A stretch of DNA of 11,262 nt from CBDUUP01 sp965370435 (GCA_965370435.1 CBDUUP010000116.1:1-11262); one strand, 5' to 3'; shown: positions 1 to 7,966, numbered from the stretch's first letter. Translations and numbers: made by a program. The notes: generated by a model from the sequence alone, not told the origin.

Positions 1-1573
<1,573 letters not shown>

Positions 1574-1602
1574 GCAGCTACCTTTAAAGTGGGATTGAGG
1601 AT

Positions 1603-1611
1603 ATTATAGCA
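1603..1611 (-). promoter_or_regulatory. Extended -10 promoter element of uvrA
   Basis: On the minus strand this reads TGCTATAAT, a consensus -10 hexamer with the TGn extension, about 30 bases before the uvrA start codon. No good -35 hexamer lies at 16-18 bp spacing, which fits an extended -10 promoter. I see no LexA-type (SOS) operator around it, but I do not know the operator consensus of this lineage well enough to exclude one. Confidence 0.6.
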
Positions 1612-1754
1612 CATTTGTTTTAGGTTGTACGATGAGACGGTTGACTGCTATCGGCAGAAAGGCGGCAAACCTTTATTATACCATTGTGAGTTTTTGTATC
1701 ACTGAGGGGCGAAACGAGAACACTGAGGACGCTGAAGGTCTGAAACACGAGAAA
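1612..1754. other. Intergenic stretch with no recognisable gene
   Basis: This stretch lies between the uvrA promoter and the MFS gene remnant. It has no convincing ORF, RNA or long palindrome. A TTGACT hexamer at 1641-1646 and a TATTAT at 1674-1679 are 27 bp apart, too far for a sigma-70 promoter. It may be the old upstream region of the decayed MFS copy. Confidence 0.4.
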
Positions 1755-1853
1755 ACGAAACTGGTGTGCGGTTAGGGGTTTCTTTACATGCAATCTTCAC
1801 GCAAGGACGCCATGACCGAACCAAAAAGCCGCTGACGCGCCATCAACGTTGGG
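1755..1853 (+). pseudogene. Remnant 5' end of a third UMF1-type MFS transporter gene
   Basis: This segment aligns with 4353-4452, the ribosome-binding region and first codons of the intact MFS gene. A constant offset of 2599 bases holds from 1768 onward, with one single-base gap further upstream. Identity is roughly four bases in five, with a perfect 24-base run (1799-1822 against 4398-4421) spanning the Shine-Dalgarno and start codon. Translation from ATG 1812 gives MTEPKSR, then TGA at 1833-1835, then RAIN, where the intact copy has MTEPENRQRAVNAW. Codon 8, Gln in both intact genes, has become a stop. Homology ends near 1853 and the rest of the transporter is absent. It points away from uvrA, so the ancestral layout was probably a divergent uvrA/MFS pair. 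I infer it was cut off when the radical SAM pair arrived. Confidence 0.8.
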
Positions 1854-1946
1854 TTCCAGCGTGGGCGCTTCGACCACGGTCTCGATGAAAACTGGATTGC
1901 AAAAAGCTTACCCCAAGGGGTGGAGGTCTGCCATGCGCTCAAATAG
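1854..1946 (+). other. Unrecognised in-frame tail joined to the MFS remnant
   Basis: The reading frame of the broken MFS start continues past the end of homology for about 30 codons (FQRGRFDHGLDENWIAKSLP and a further 11 residues) to TAG at 1944-1946. It overlaps the end of the convergent radical SAM gene by 8 bases. The peptide looks protein-like but I do not recognise it. It could be the last codons of a foreign gene carried in with the radical SAM pair, or chance. No start codon or ribosome-binding site of its own is evident. Confidence 0.25.
1901..1921 (-). terminator. Possible weak terminator after the radical SAM pair
   Basis: On the minus strand, ACCCC-TT-GGGGT (1910-1921) forms a short 5-bp stem and is followed four bases later by five T residues (1901-1905). 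It lies 18 bases past the stop codon at 1939. The position is right for ending the two-gene operon, but the stem is short and the T-run is offset. Confidence 0.35.
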
Positions 1947-3234
1947 CCACTGCCTGCGGCCACGGTTCGCGGCGCGCTTCGGTCCACAATGTATTCACAT
2001 AGCTCAACGCGAAATAGTTTTGCGCAAGGTGAAGCCAGAACGCGCCCGGCTCTGTGAGTTCGAGGGTTCTGTCATTACGAACCGCAAGCCCGATCCGTTC
2101 CATGGCCCTCAGCCACTGGCGGGCTTTGGGCGCGTCGTTACCGAGAGTCGCATCGAGATCGTTCAGGGGGATACGCGTGTCGTAAAAGCGCCAATACAGC
2201 CACCACCAGCCTGACATCTCGCCTCCGAACGGCATACGCAGGGCAATCGCTGTGCGTCCTTCACAGATTGCCTGGATCCAGTTGTCGAGATCAAACGTGT
2301 TGAGCACAAACCCGTCGGGTAGGTGTGACCCGGCGCCGGGGCCGACCCCGATGTAGCCATCCCTAGTGACCGACGAGTAGCGCGGGACTGCGCCCCGCTT
2401 GAAGCCCCAAACCGACACTCGTTTGAAGCCATGCTCTGCACACCATCTGCTGATTGCTCGATATTGTGCTCTTCGCACGCGCAGATCTGGCATACGCACT
2501 GCATTCAGGCGCTGGTACTTACCGACTGAGGTGTATGGAAACGTGAAGAGCGGGTAGGTGGTGAGTTGGTCCGCGCCGAGGTGGGCAGCGCGGGCCAGAT
2601 CTGCAGTCAGGTTATCGGTCGTCTGGCCAGGCAGTGCGAACATGATATCCGCGTTGACCGAGGCGAAGCCGCTCTCTGCGAGCAGCGCGAGCGCTCGCTC
2701 CCCGATGGATGGTTCGTAGCGGCGTCCTATCATCGTGAGATTCTTGGGTTGGAATGACTGCACGCCAAGTGACACAAGAGTGATACCCGCATCATGCAGC
2801 CGCTGCACGGTCTCATTATCCACGTCAGCGGGGTTCGTCTCGATGCAAATGTCACCTGTCAGGCGGAAACGCTCGCGCACGCGCGTAAGCACTGCGGCGA
2901 CGCTATCCAGAGCAAGCGTCGGCGTCCCGCCGCCGATGTAGACACTCGTCACCTCGGCAGGCCCGATCGTGTCGGCCCACCAGTCTACCTCGGCGAGCGC
3001 GGCCCGTGTGTAGGGTTCTACGAGCGTCTCATCATACGGCACTTTGGTGTAGGGGCAATATGGACAGAAGTGGCGACAGAACGGCACGTGCAGATACAAC
3101 GAGGTACGCTCGACGCGTGGCGGCTTCCAGCTCTGTGGGGGTGGCTCGAAGGCCCATCGCTGATCGGGGCCCACAAGGTAGCGGCGGACTGCGCGCGTTA
3201 CGAGGCGTGAGAACCTGCGGCTCGGACTGTTCAC
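1939..3234 (-). CDS. HemN-like radical SAM enzyme, substrate unknown
   Basis: This 431-residue protein is built like the HemN/HemW/class C methylase group of radical SAM enzymes. Features in order: a basic N-terminus; Y47-LHVPFC with the cluster cysteines C53-x3-C57-x2-C60; GGGTPT at 101-106; IETNP at 131-135; SLGVQSF at 155-161; an LPGQT loop near 201-205; a HemN C-terminal-like domain with YIGVGPGAGS near 294-303; and a C-terminal winged-helix-like part. The HNxxYW motif that marks the heme chaperone HemW is missing: the equivalent stretch is VPRYSSVT (283-290). The name coproporphyrinogen oxidase is therefore not justified, and no other heme genes are nearby. A class C methylase, a heme-degrading HutW-like enzyme or another chemistry are all possible. 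The GTG start (3232-3234) overlaps the upstream gene's TGA by 4 bases, with GAGG at 3240-3243 five bases ahead, so translation is probably coupled. Confidence 0.88.
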   Translation of the reverse strand: MNSPSRRFSRLVTRAVRRYLVGPDQRWAFEPPPQSWKPPRVERTSLYLHVPFCRHFCPYCPYTKVPYDETLVEPYTRAALAEVDWWADTIGPAEVTSVYIGGGTPTLALDSVAAVLTRVRERFRLTGDICIETNPADVDNETVQRLHDAGITLVSLGVQSFQPKNLTMIGRRYEPSIGERALALLAESGFASVNADIMFALPGQTTDNLTADLARAAHLGADQLTTYPLFTFPYTSVGKYQRLNAVRMPDLRVRRAQYRAISRWCAEHGFKRVSVWGFKRGAVPRYSSVTRDGYIGVGPGAGSHLPDGFVLNTFDLDNWIQAICEGRTAIALRMPFGGEMSGWWWLYWRFYDTRIPLNDLDATLGNDAPKARQWLRAMERIGLAVRNDRTLELTEPGAFWLHLAQNYFALSYVNTLWTEARREPWPQAVAI

Positions 3235-4187
3235 CAGTACCTCAGCATACCGAGCAGCGCGCTCGGGCGCAGGCGTTGAAACTCTGTGAGTTCAGTGCAG
3301 GCGGCGTAACCGCAGTCCGCGCACACGTCGTCGGATGCGCGACAGCATACCGACTCGCCGTCAACGTCCACAACGCGGGCTATCGGTAGACGCCTCGGCC
3401 AGTCGCCAGACTTGAGCGCCAGCAAGCCCGCCCGCGAGTTGATGACCGGCAGTCCGGCTCTGATGCAGCCGAGGAGCCTTTCAATAATCGGAGTACGCTC
3501 TTCGGCTGTCAAGAACAACTCGTCGCGCCCGTAGTAGGGTGTGTGAAAATAGAACATGACCCCGATGACAGGGAACTTCGTTTCTTGCACCCAGCGTAGG
3601 AATGGCTCGATGCCCTCCGCGGTGTTGCGGTCAATTGTGTAGATGACGGCGACTTTAGGGCGCTGGCCCTCGCGGACGGCGCGCTCAACTTGATGAAAAT
3701 AATTGCCTCGTCGCCTCTCGAAGACGCCGGGTAATCCGTCCATGCTAATCCAGACGAGGTCAGCCGACGTATTGAGTCCGAGTGTGCCGTTGGTGTAGAC
3801 GTGTACATGGAAGAAGCCGATCCTCTTCGCCTCGATGATGGCGTTCTCAAGTATTCTCTCGCCGTCCCGCCACAACATCGGCTCCCCACCGCTGAAGTAC
3901 AACTCGCGGAATCCGCGGTTCCACGCGCTTTGCATGGCGACAACCAGTTGGTCCCAAGTCATATCGGGGCGACCGGTGTTGGAGACATGACACCCGCGAC
4001 ATGCAAAGTTGCAGCGGTCCGTCACCGCGATGCCGTAAATGAGCGGTTCCAGACGCCGCAGAACGATGAAACGCCATGTGAACAGGGCATAAAATCGAAG
4101 CCTTTCCCACATGGTTCTTGCAGACCCTGGAAGTTCTTCGCCCGTCTTGTCTTTAAACAGGTATTGCGGTTTTCGTGTCTCAGACAT
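3231..4187 (-). CDS. Radical SAM protein with cysteine-rich C-terminal tail
   Basis: This is the first gene of the radical SAM pair, 318 residues. The 4Fe-4S/SAM site is C59-x3-C63-x2-C66 (DRCNFACRGC), followed by SGGEP at 99-103, which binds the SAM amino group in this superfamily, and VYTNGTL at 130-136. The tail holds C281, C282, C289, C292 and C297 (ESVCCRASDDVCADCGYAAC), spaced like ligands for an auxiliary Fe-S cluster, so a shortened SPASM or twitch-type domain is likely. The aromatic and hydrophobic stretch at 32-43, just before the barrel, could sit against the membrane or be part of the fold. Proteins of this general build modify peptides, lipids or cofactors; no precursor peptide ORF is visible nearby. 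The ATG at 4187 has only a weak Shine-Dalgarno. A -10 like hexamer lies 78 bases upstream. Its stop overlaps the GTG start of the next gene. Confidence 0.88.
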   Translation of the reverse strand: MSETRKPQYLFKDKTGEELPGSARTMWERLRFYALFTWRFIVLRRLEPLIYGIAVTDRCNFACRGCHVSNTGRPDMTWDQLVVAMQSAWNRGFRELYFSGGEPMLWRDGERILENAIIEAKRIGFFHVHVYTNGTLGLNTSADLVWISMDGLPGVFERRRGNYFHQVERAVREGQRPKVAVIYTIDRNTAEGIEPFLRWVQETKFPVIGVMFYFHTPYYGRDELFLTAEERTPIIERLLGCIRAGLPVINSRAGLLALKSGDWPRRLPIARVVDVDGESVCCRASDDVCADCGYAACTELTEFQRLRPSALLGMLRYW

Positions 4188-4264
4188 GGATAACCTATAA
4201 CCCGTTATCGTTGCGTCTAAAGGGCTACGATGTAAAATTCTTGTGCTTTATTTCACTATAAACC

Positions 4265-4270
4265 ATTATA
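4265..4270 (-). promoter_or_regulatory. Candidate -10 box for the radical SAM operon
   Basis: The minus strand reads TATAAT inside an AT-rich stretch (4240-4310) upstream of the first radical SAM gene, implying a leader of about 70 bases. No convincing -35 hexamer is found at 16-18 bp. The same AT-rich stretch must also carry any promoter for the divergent MFS gene, for which I see no good candidate. Confidence 0.35.
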
Positions 4271-4410
4271 CATCTGAAAATTGGACTTTAATATTAACGT
4301 TGAATTAGTGTGTGTACAACTCGCGGGAGATTGAAAAGCGATTCTGTCGAGAACGAAACTTAGGTTGCGGTTGGGGGTTTCCATACATGCAATCTTTACG
4401 CAAGGACGCC

Positions 4411-5703
4411 ATGACCGAACCTGAAAACCGCCAACGAGCCGTCAATGCCTGGATCTTATACGACTGGGCCAGTTCCGCCTTTTCGGTCATCATGGCGGTG
4501 GTTTTGCCCATCTATTATGAATCGGTGGCCGGGAAGGATTTGCCGGGCAACACCGCTACGGTCTACTGGGGGTATACGACCTCGGCGGCCCTGGCTATCG
4601 CGGCGCTGCTGAGTCCCGTGCTGGGAGCCATGGGTGATTTTCTGGGGGCCAAAAAACGGTACTTGACCCGGCTCATGCTGTTTGGCGTCCTGGGCACCGG
4701 ATTGCTGTATTTTGCGGGGGAAGGGGATTGGTTGATGGCCTCCATTTTCTTCATCGTCGGCAACGTGGGGTTTTCATTAGCCAACGTGTTTTACGATGCC
4801 CTCCTGCCCCACGTCGCGGATCCCGATGAGGTGGATCAGGTCTCGGCCAAAGGCTTCGCTCTGGGCTATCTGGGCGGGAGTCTGCCTTTGATCGCTTGCG
4901 GCTTGATCGTGTATCTGATCGAGCCGGGCGTCGAACAAGAATGGATCATCCGCCCGGCTTTCGTGAGCGCGGCGGTATGGTGGCTGGCGTTCACCATTCC
5001 GCTCTGGCGGAACGTGCCGGAACCGGCGCGCAGGCTATCGCCGGGGGAAGAAGGCCTCAATCCCATCCGGGCCGGGTTTGGACGCCTTAGGGACACCTTC
5101 AAGGAGATCGCCAAATACCGCGACCTGCTTTTCTTTTTAGCCGCCACCTGGCTGTACGGCGACGGCATCGGCACGCTCATCCGCATGGGGGCTATCTACG
5201 CGACCGAGATCGGCATCAGCCAGACCATGCTGATTGCCACCCTGGTGACCATTCAAGTGTTGAGTGTTCCCTTTTCGCTGGCCTTTGGCTGGCTGGCGAA
5301 GAAGGTTTCGCCCAAACGGGCCATTTACGCGGGGTTGTTGGTGTATTGTTTGGCTACGGTGGGCGCGTATTTCATGCGCACCGACCTGCATTTCTGGATG
5401 TTGGGATTGTGCCTCGCTATGGTGCAGGGCGGCACGTCGGCCTTGTCCCGCTCACTGGCTGCCCGTATGGTTCCCCGCAGCCGCTCGGCGGAGTTCTTCG
5501 GGTTCTTCAGTGTGAGCATCAAGTTCGCCGGAATCGCCGGGCCGCTCCTATTCGCCTTGATCGGCCAGTGGGTGGGGAACAGCCGGTTGAGCATCCTCTC
5601 GATCAGCCTATTCTTCCTGGGCGGGCTGCTGCTGCTGACCCGCGTGGACGTGGAGGAAGGTATCCGTGTGGCGGAAGAGGAGGAGGCGCGGAGCGCTGGA
5701 TAG
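4411..5703 (+). CDS. MFS transporter, UMF1 / Atg22-like family, copy 1
   Basis: This is a 430-residue integral membrane protein of the UMF1 (Atg22-like) branch of the major facilitator superfamily. The family hallmark is at the N-terminus, NAWxxYDWASSAF (residues 12-24), followed by about a dozen hydrophobic segments. The cytoplasmic loop after helix 2 reads GDFLGAKKR and the central loop carries the charged RRLSPGEEG stretch. Yeast Atg22 exports amino acids from the vacuole; bacterial substrates are not established. I chose ATG 4411 because AAGGA (4402-4406) sits four bases ahead and the paralogue starts at the matching place. The in-frame ATG 4387 and GTG 4312 are possible but less supported. 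Residues 71-298 are encoded by DNA identical to copy 2, while the last 132 residues are only about two-thirds identical to it. The C-terminus ends in an acidic EEEEAR tail. Confidence 0.9.
   Translation: MTEPENRQRAVNAWILYDWASSAFSVIMAVVLPIYYESVAGKDLPGNTATVYWGYTTSAALAIAALLSPVLGAMGDFLGAKKRYLTRLMLFGVLGTGLLYFAGEGDWLMASIFFIVGNVGFSLANVFYDALLPHVADPDEVDQVSAKGFALGYLGGSLPLIACGLIVYLIEPGVEQEWIIRPAFVSAAVWWLAFTIPLWRNVPEPARRLSPGEEGLNPIRAGFGRLRDTFKEIAKYRDLLFFLAATWLYGDGIGTLIRMGAIYATEIGISQTMLIATLVTIQVLSVPFSLAFGWLAKKVSPKRAIYAGLLVYCLATVGAYFMRTDLHFWMLGLCLAMVQGGTSALSRSLAARMVPRSRSAEFFGFFSVSIKFAGIAGPLLFALIGQWVGNSRLSILSISLFFLGGLLLLTRVDVEEGIRVAEEEEARSAG
4621..5304 (+). repeat. 684-bp perfect direct repeat, first copy
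   Basis: Compared base by base with 6017-6700 (offset 1396), this block shows no difference. It lies wholly inside the first MFS gene (codons 71-298). Differences begin immediately on both sides: 4620 is G against C at 6016, and 5305 is G against A at 6701. Confidence 0.97.
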
Positions 5704-5745
5704 GATAAAGTTCCCGAAGGTTTTGATCCTGGAGGAATGTCACGG

Positions 5746-5756
5746 CCTGCGGGAGG
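5746..5756 (+). repeat. Orphan half of the hairpin motif found after MFS copy 2
   Basis: The 11-mer CCTGCGGGAGG recurs at 7139-7149, in the right arm of the hairpin that follows the second MFS gene. Here it has no complementary left arm. It may be a decayed copy of the same 3' element, since both MFS genes also end in CTGGATA before the flank. Confidence 0.45.
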
Positions 5757-5764
5757 ATCGTCGT

Positions 5765-5787
5765 GAGACGCCCCACCGGGGCGTCTC
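5765..5787. repeat. Perfect short palindrome between the two MFS genes
   Basis: GAGACGCCCC and GGGGCGTCTC form a perfect 10-bp stem around a 3-base ACC loop. No T-run follows on either strand, so it is a poor intrinsic terminator. GC-rich palindromes of the GAGACGCC type occur as dispersed repeats in several phyla, which I think is the likelier explanation. It lies 22 bases before the start of the second MFS gene and could also reduce readthrough. Confidence 0.65.
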
Positions 5788-5809
5788 TACGGGATAACGA
5801 TAATTAATT

Positions 5810-7099
5810 ATGGAAGAGATAAATCGCCAACGAGCCATTAACGCCTGGGTGATGTATGACTGGGCCAGTTCCGCCTTTTCGGTCATTATGGCGGTGGTGT
5901 TGCCTATCTATTATGAATCGGTGGCGGGGAAGGATTTGCCGGGCAACACCGCCACAGTTTACTGGGGTTATACGACTTCGGCGGCCCTGGCCATCGCAGC
6001 GCTGTTGAGTCCCGTCCTGGGAGCCATGGGTGATTTTCTGGGGGCCAAAAAACGGTACTTGACCCGGCTCATGCTGTTTGGCGTCCTGGGCACCGGATTG
6101 CTGTATTTTGCGGGGGAAGGGGATTGGTTGATGGCCTCCATTTTCTTCATCGTCGGCAACGTGGGGTTTTCATTAGCCAACGTGTTTTACGATGCCCTCC
6201 TGCCCCACGTCGCGGATCCCGATGAGGTGGATCAGGTCTCGGCCAAAGGCTTCGCTCTGGGCTATCTGGGCGGGAGTCTGCCTTTGATCGCTTGCGGCTT
6301 GATCGTGTATCTGATCGAGCCGGGCGTCGAACAAGAATGGATCATCCGCCCGGCTTTCGTGAGCGCGGCGGTATGGTGGCTGGCGTTCACCATTCCGCTC
6401 TGGCGGAACGTGCCGGAACCGGCGCGCAGGCTATCGCCGGGGGAAGAAGGCCTCAATCCCATCCGGGCCGGGTTTGGACGCCTTAGGGACACCTTCAAGG
6501 AGATCGCCAAATACCGCGACCTGCTTTTCTTTTTAGCCGCCACCTGGCTGTACGGCGACGGCATCGGCACGCTCATCCGCATGGGGGCTATCTACGCGAC
6601 CGAGATCGGCATCAGCCAGACCATGCTGATTGCCACCCTGGTGACCATTCAAGTGTTGAGTGTTCCCTTTTCGCTGGCCTTTGGCTGGCTGGCGAAGAAG
6701 ATCCAACCCAAGCGGGCGCTTTACGTGGGGCTGGGGATCTACACCCTGATCTCGATAGGCGGATATTTTGTGCGCACCGACCTGCACTTCCTGCTGATGG
6801 GATCAGGGATCGCGGTGGTACAGGGCGGCACGCAAGCTTTGACCCGCTCGCTGGGTGCGCGCTTGGTTCCCAAGAGCCGCTCGGCAGAGTTCTATGGGTT
6901 CTTCAGTGTGAGCGTCAAGTTCGCCGGGATCGCCGGGCCGTTCATCTTCGCCTTGATCGGGCAGTTGGCGGGGGACAGCCGCTTGAGCGTCTTGGCGATC
7001 AGTTTATTCTTTATCAGCGGATGGCTGCTGCTGTCGCGGGTGAATGTGGAGAGGGGGATACGGGTGGCGGAGGAAGAGGAGGCGAGGAATACTGGATAG
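5810..7099 (+). CDS. MFS transporter, UMF1 / Atg22-like family, copy 2
   Basis: This is a 429-residue paralogue of the preceding gene, with the same family motif NAWVMYDWASSAF (residues 11-23), the same helix pattern and the same EEEEAR tail. Residues 70-297 match copy 1 exactly, down to the DNA. The first 69 codons differ mainly at silent sites, and the last 132 residues carry many substitutions within and between helices, including IQPKRALYVGLGIYTLISI where copy 1 has VSPKRAIYAGLLVYCLATV. The C-terminal half may therefore recognise a different substrate or partner. No clear Shine-Dalgarno precedes ATG 5810; the leader is AT-rich (GATAATTAATT), so initiation may be weak, coupled to copy 1 readthrough, or leaderless. 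The gene ends just before a strong hairpin terminator. Substrate unknown. Confidence 0.9.
   Translation: MEEINRQRAINAWVMYDWASSAFSVIMAVVLPIYYESVAGKDLPGNTATVYWGYTTSAALAIAALLSPVLGAMGDFLGAKKRYLTRLMLFGVLGTGLLYFAGEGDWLMASIFFIVGNVGFSLANVFYDALLPHVADPDEVDQVSAKGFALGYLGGSLPLIACGLIVYLIEPGVEQEWIIRPAFVSAAVWWLAFTIPLWRNVPEPARRLSPGEEGLNPIRAGFGRLRDTFKEIAKYRDLLFFLAATWLYGDGIGTLIRMGAIYATEIGISQTMLIATLVTIQVLSVPFSLAFGWLAKKIQPKRALYVGLGIYTLISIGGYFVRTDLHFLLMGSGIAVVQGGTQALTRSLGARLVPKSRSAEFYGFFSVSVKFAGIAGPFIFALIGQLAGDSRLSVLAISLFFISGWLLLSRVNVERGIRVAEEEEARNTG
6017..6700 (+). repeat. 684-bp perfect direct repeat, second copy
   Basis: Identical to 4621-5304 over its whole length and confined to codons 70-297 of the second MFS gene. 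The edges are sharp, as expected from a conversion tract or from an assembler merging two similar loci. Confidence 0.97.
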
Positions 7100-7102
7100 A
7101 TG

Positions 7103-7153
7103 AAAACCTCCCGCAGGTTGGGAACTTCGTTCCTTAAACCTGCGGGAGGTTTT
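7103..7153 (+). terminator. Two-tier hairpin terminator after the MFS genes
   Basis: A perfect 17-bp inverted repeat (7103-7119 with 7137-7153) encloses a loop that itself holds GGAAC-TTC-GTTCC. The right arm ends in TTTT. It starts four bases after the MFS stop codon, so it very probably ends the MFS transcript. The CCTCCCGCAGG core resembles a dispersed intergenic palindrome. Confidence 0.75.
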
Positions 7154-7281
7154 ACGTGAGCGTGGGAAGGCATAGAACGTTCCTCAAAAAATAACCATTG
7201 ATTCATTACAGATTTGGGAGGTCGGTCATTAGGAAGTAAAAATATTGCCAGTGAGTTAGTCTATAGAATAGAAATAAATCT

Positions 7282-7287
7282 AAGGAG
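7282..7287 (+). promoter_or_regulatory. Shine-Dalgarno of the OsmC-family gene
   Basis: AAGGAG lies six bases before ATG 7294 and decides the start. The 130 bases before it are AT-rich but offer no -35/-10 pair I would defend. Confidence 0.8.
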
Positions 7288-7293
7288 TTTCTC

Positions 7294-7740
7294 ATGGCTA
7301 TTACTGCCCGAAGCGCTGAAAATTTTCAAGTCGAGATCAAAACCCCAAACCATACCGTCATCGCAGATGAACCGATTGCCGTTGGCGGTGATGATACTGG
7401 ACCCAATCCGTATGACCTGTTGCTGAGTTCGCTGGCCGCGTGCAAAATCATCACCGTGCAGATGTACGCCCGTCGAAAAGGCTGGCCCCTGACCGGCGTT
7501 GAAGTGAGCATGAGCGCCCAAAAAATCCATGCCAAAGATTGCGAAGACTGTGAATCCGATCCCAATGCCAGAGTGGACATTATTGAAACAGAGATCAAAT
7601 TTTTGGGCGATCTGGACGCCGATCAGCTTGAACGGCTCAAGGGTATTTCAGAGAAGTGCCCTGTTCACCGAACCTTGACGACCGAGACGGTTATTCGGAC
7701 TAAGGATGTTACGGCTACAGGCTTTTCGGCCTCAGCTTGA
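7294..7740 (+). CDS. OsmC-family protein (probable thiol peroxidase-like)
   Basis: This 148-residue protein matches the OsmC/Ohr superfamily throughout. GPNPYDLLLSSLAAC places the first reactive cysteine at C50, and EKCPVHRTL places the second at C122. In characterised members these two thiols reduce organic or fatty-acid hydroperoxides in the cytoplasm. A CEDC pair at 83-86 lies in the loop IHAKDCEDCESDP; I recall this loop from a subgroup of OsmC relatives, so it is probably not peculiar to this protein. The length is typical. The gene stands alone on the plus strand between the MFS terminator and a convergent minus-strand gene, so it is probably monocistronic. Oxidative-stress control is plausible but no operator can be read. 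The exact substrate (organic peroxide or another thiol-reactive compound) is unknown. Confidence 0.9.
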   Translation: MAITARSAENFQVEIKTPNHTVIADEPIAVGGDDTGPNPYDLLLSSLAACKIITVQMYARRKGWPLTGVEVSMSAQKIHAKDCEDCESDPNARVDIIETEIKFLGDLDADQLERLKGISEKCPVHRTLTTETVIRTKDVTATGFSASA

Positions 7741-7792
7741 TTTTTATCGACATATTTTTTTGGCTTTTTTTATCCGAGAATTGCGCGACTAA

Positions 7793-7820
7793 CACGAATA
7801 AAAACTTAAAGAAATTCGTG
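7793..7820. repeat. Small AT-rich inverted repeat
   Basis: CACGAAT (7793-7799) pairs with ATTCGTG (7814-7820) across a 14-base loop, within the T-rich stretch downstream of the OsmC gene. It could be part of a termination region or a remnant of a dispersed repeat. Confidence 0.35.
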
Positions 7821-7881
7821 CAGATTCATTTTATTGGCGGATATACGTTTTTGATTTTTTTTAGTATCTTTCCCACTGATA

Positions 7882-7938
7882 CGCAGCCGGGGCGAAGCAA
7901 CGTTCGGCATAGCTCACGTAAGGCGCTTCGCCCCTGCG
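7882..7938. terminator. Hairpin between convergent genes, probable bidirectional terminator
   Basis: GGGGCGAAGC (7889-7898) pairs perfectly with GCTTCGCCCC (7925-7934). CGCAG (7882-7886) and CTGCG (7934-7938) can extend the stem across a small bulge. A T-rich stretch (TTTTATT) follows on the plus strand. It lies between the OsmC gene and the minus-strand membrane-protein gene, where a shared terminator is expected. The 26-base loop is long for a classical terminator, so a dispersed palindromic element is an alternative. Confidence 0.5.
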
Positions 7939-7966
7939 ATTTTATTCGGTGATGATCTTCTATCGA

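Noticed and set aside
1641..1679. Promoter TTGACT with TATTAT
   Set aside because: The hexamers are 27 bp apart, outside any sigma-70 range.
4312..4410. N-terminal extension of the first MFS protein from GTG 4312 or ATG 4387
   Set aside because: AAGGA sits correctly for ATG 4411 and the paralogue starts at the matching residue. The extension has no counterpart in copy 2. ATG 4387 cannot be fully excluded because its context is also conserved in the remnant copy.
1755..4452. Insertion sequence or transposon carrying the radical SAM pair
   Set aside because: No transposase, integrase or terminal inverted repeats are visible. The flanking similarity is about 95 bp, imperfect and homologous to the MFS gene start, which does not look like a target-site duplication.
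7541..7552. Extra CxxC in the OsmC protein as a new redox site
   Set aside because: A DCEDC-type loop at this position is, as far as I recall, usual in one subgroup of the family, so it is not a novelty of this gene.
7737..7952. 71-residue reading frame starting at the end of the OsmC gene
   Set aside because: It begins with TTG inside the OsmC stop region, has no ribosome-binding site, encodes T-rich low-complexity residues and runs through a palindrome.
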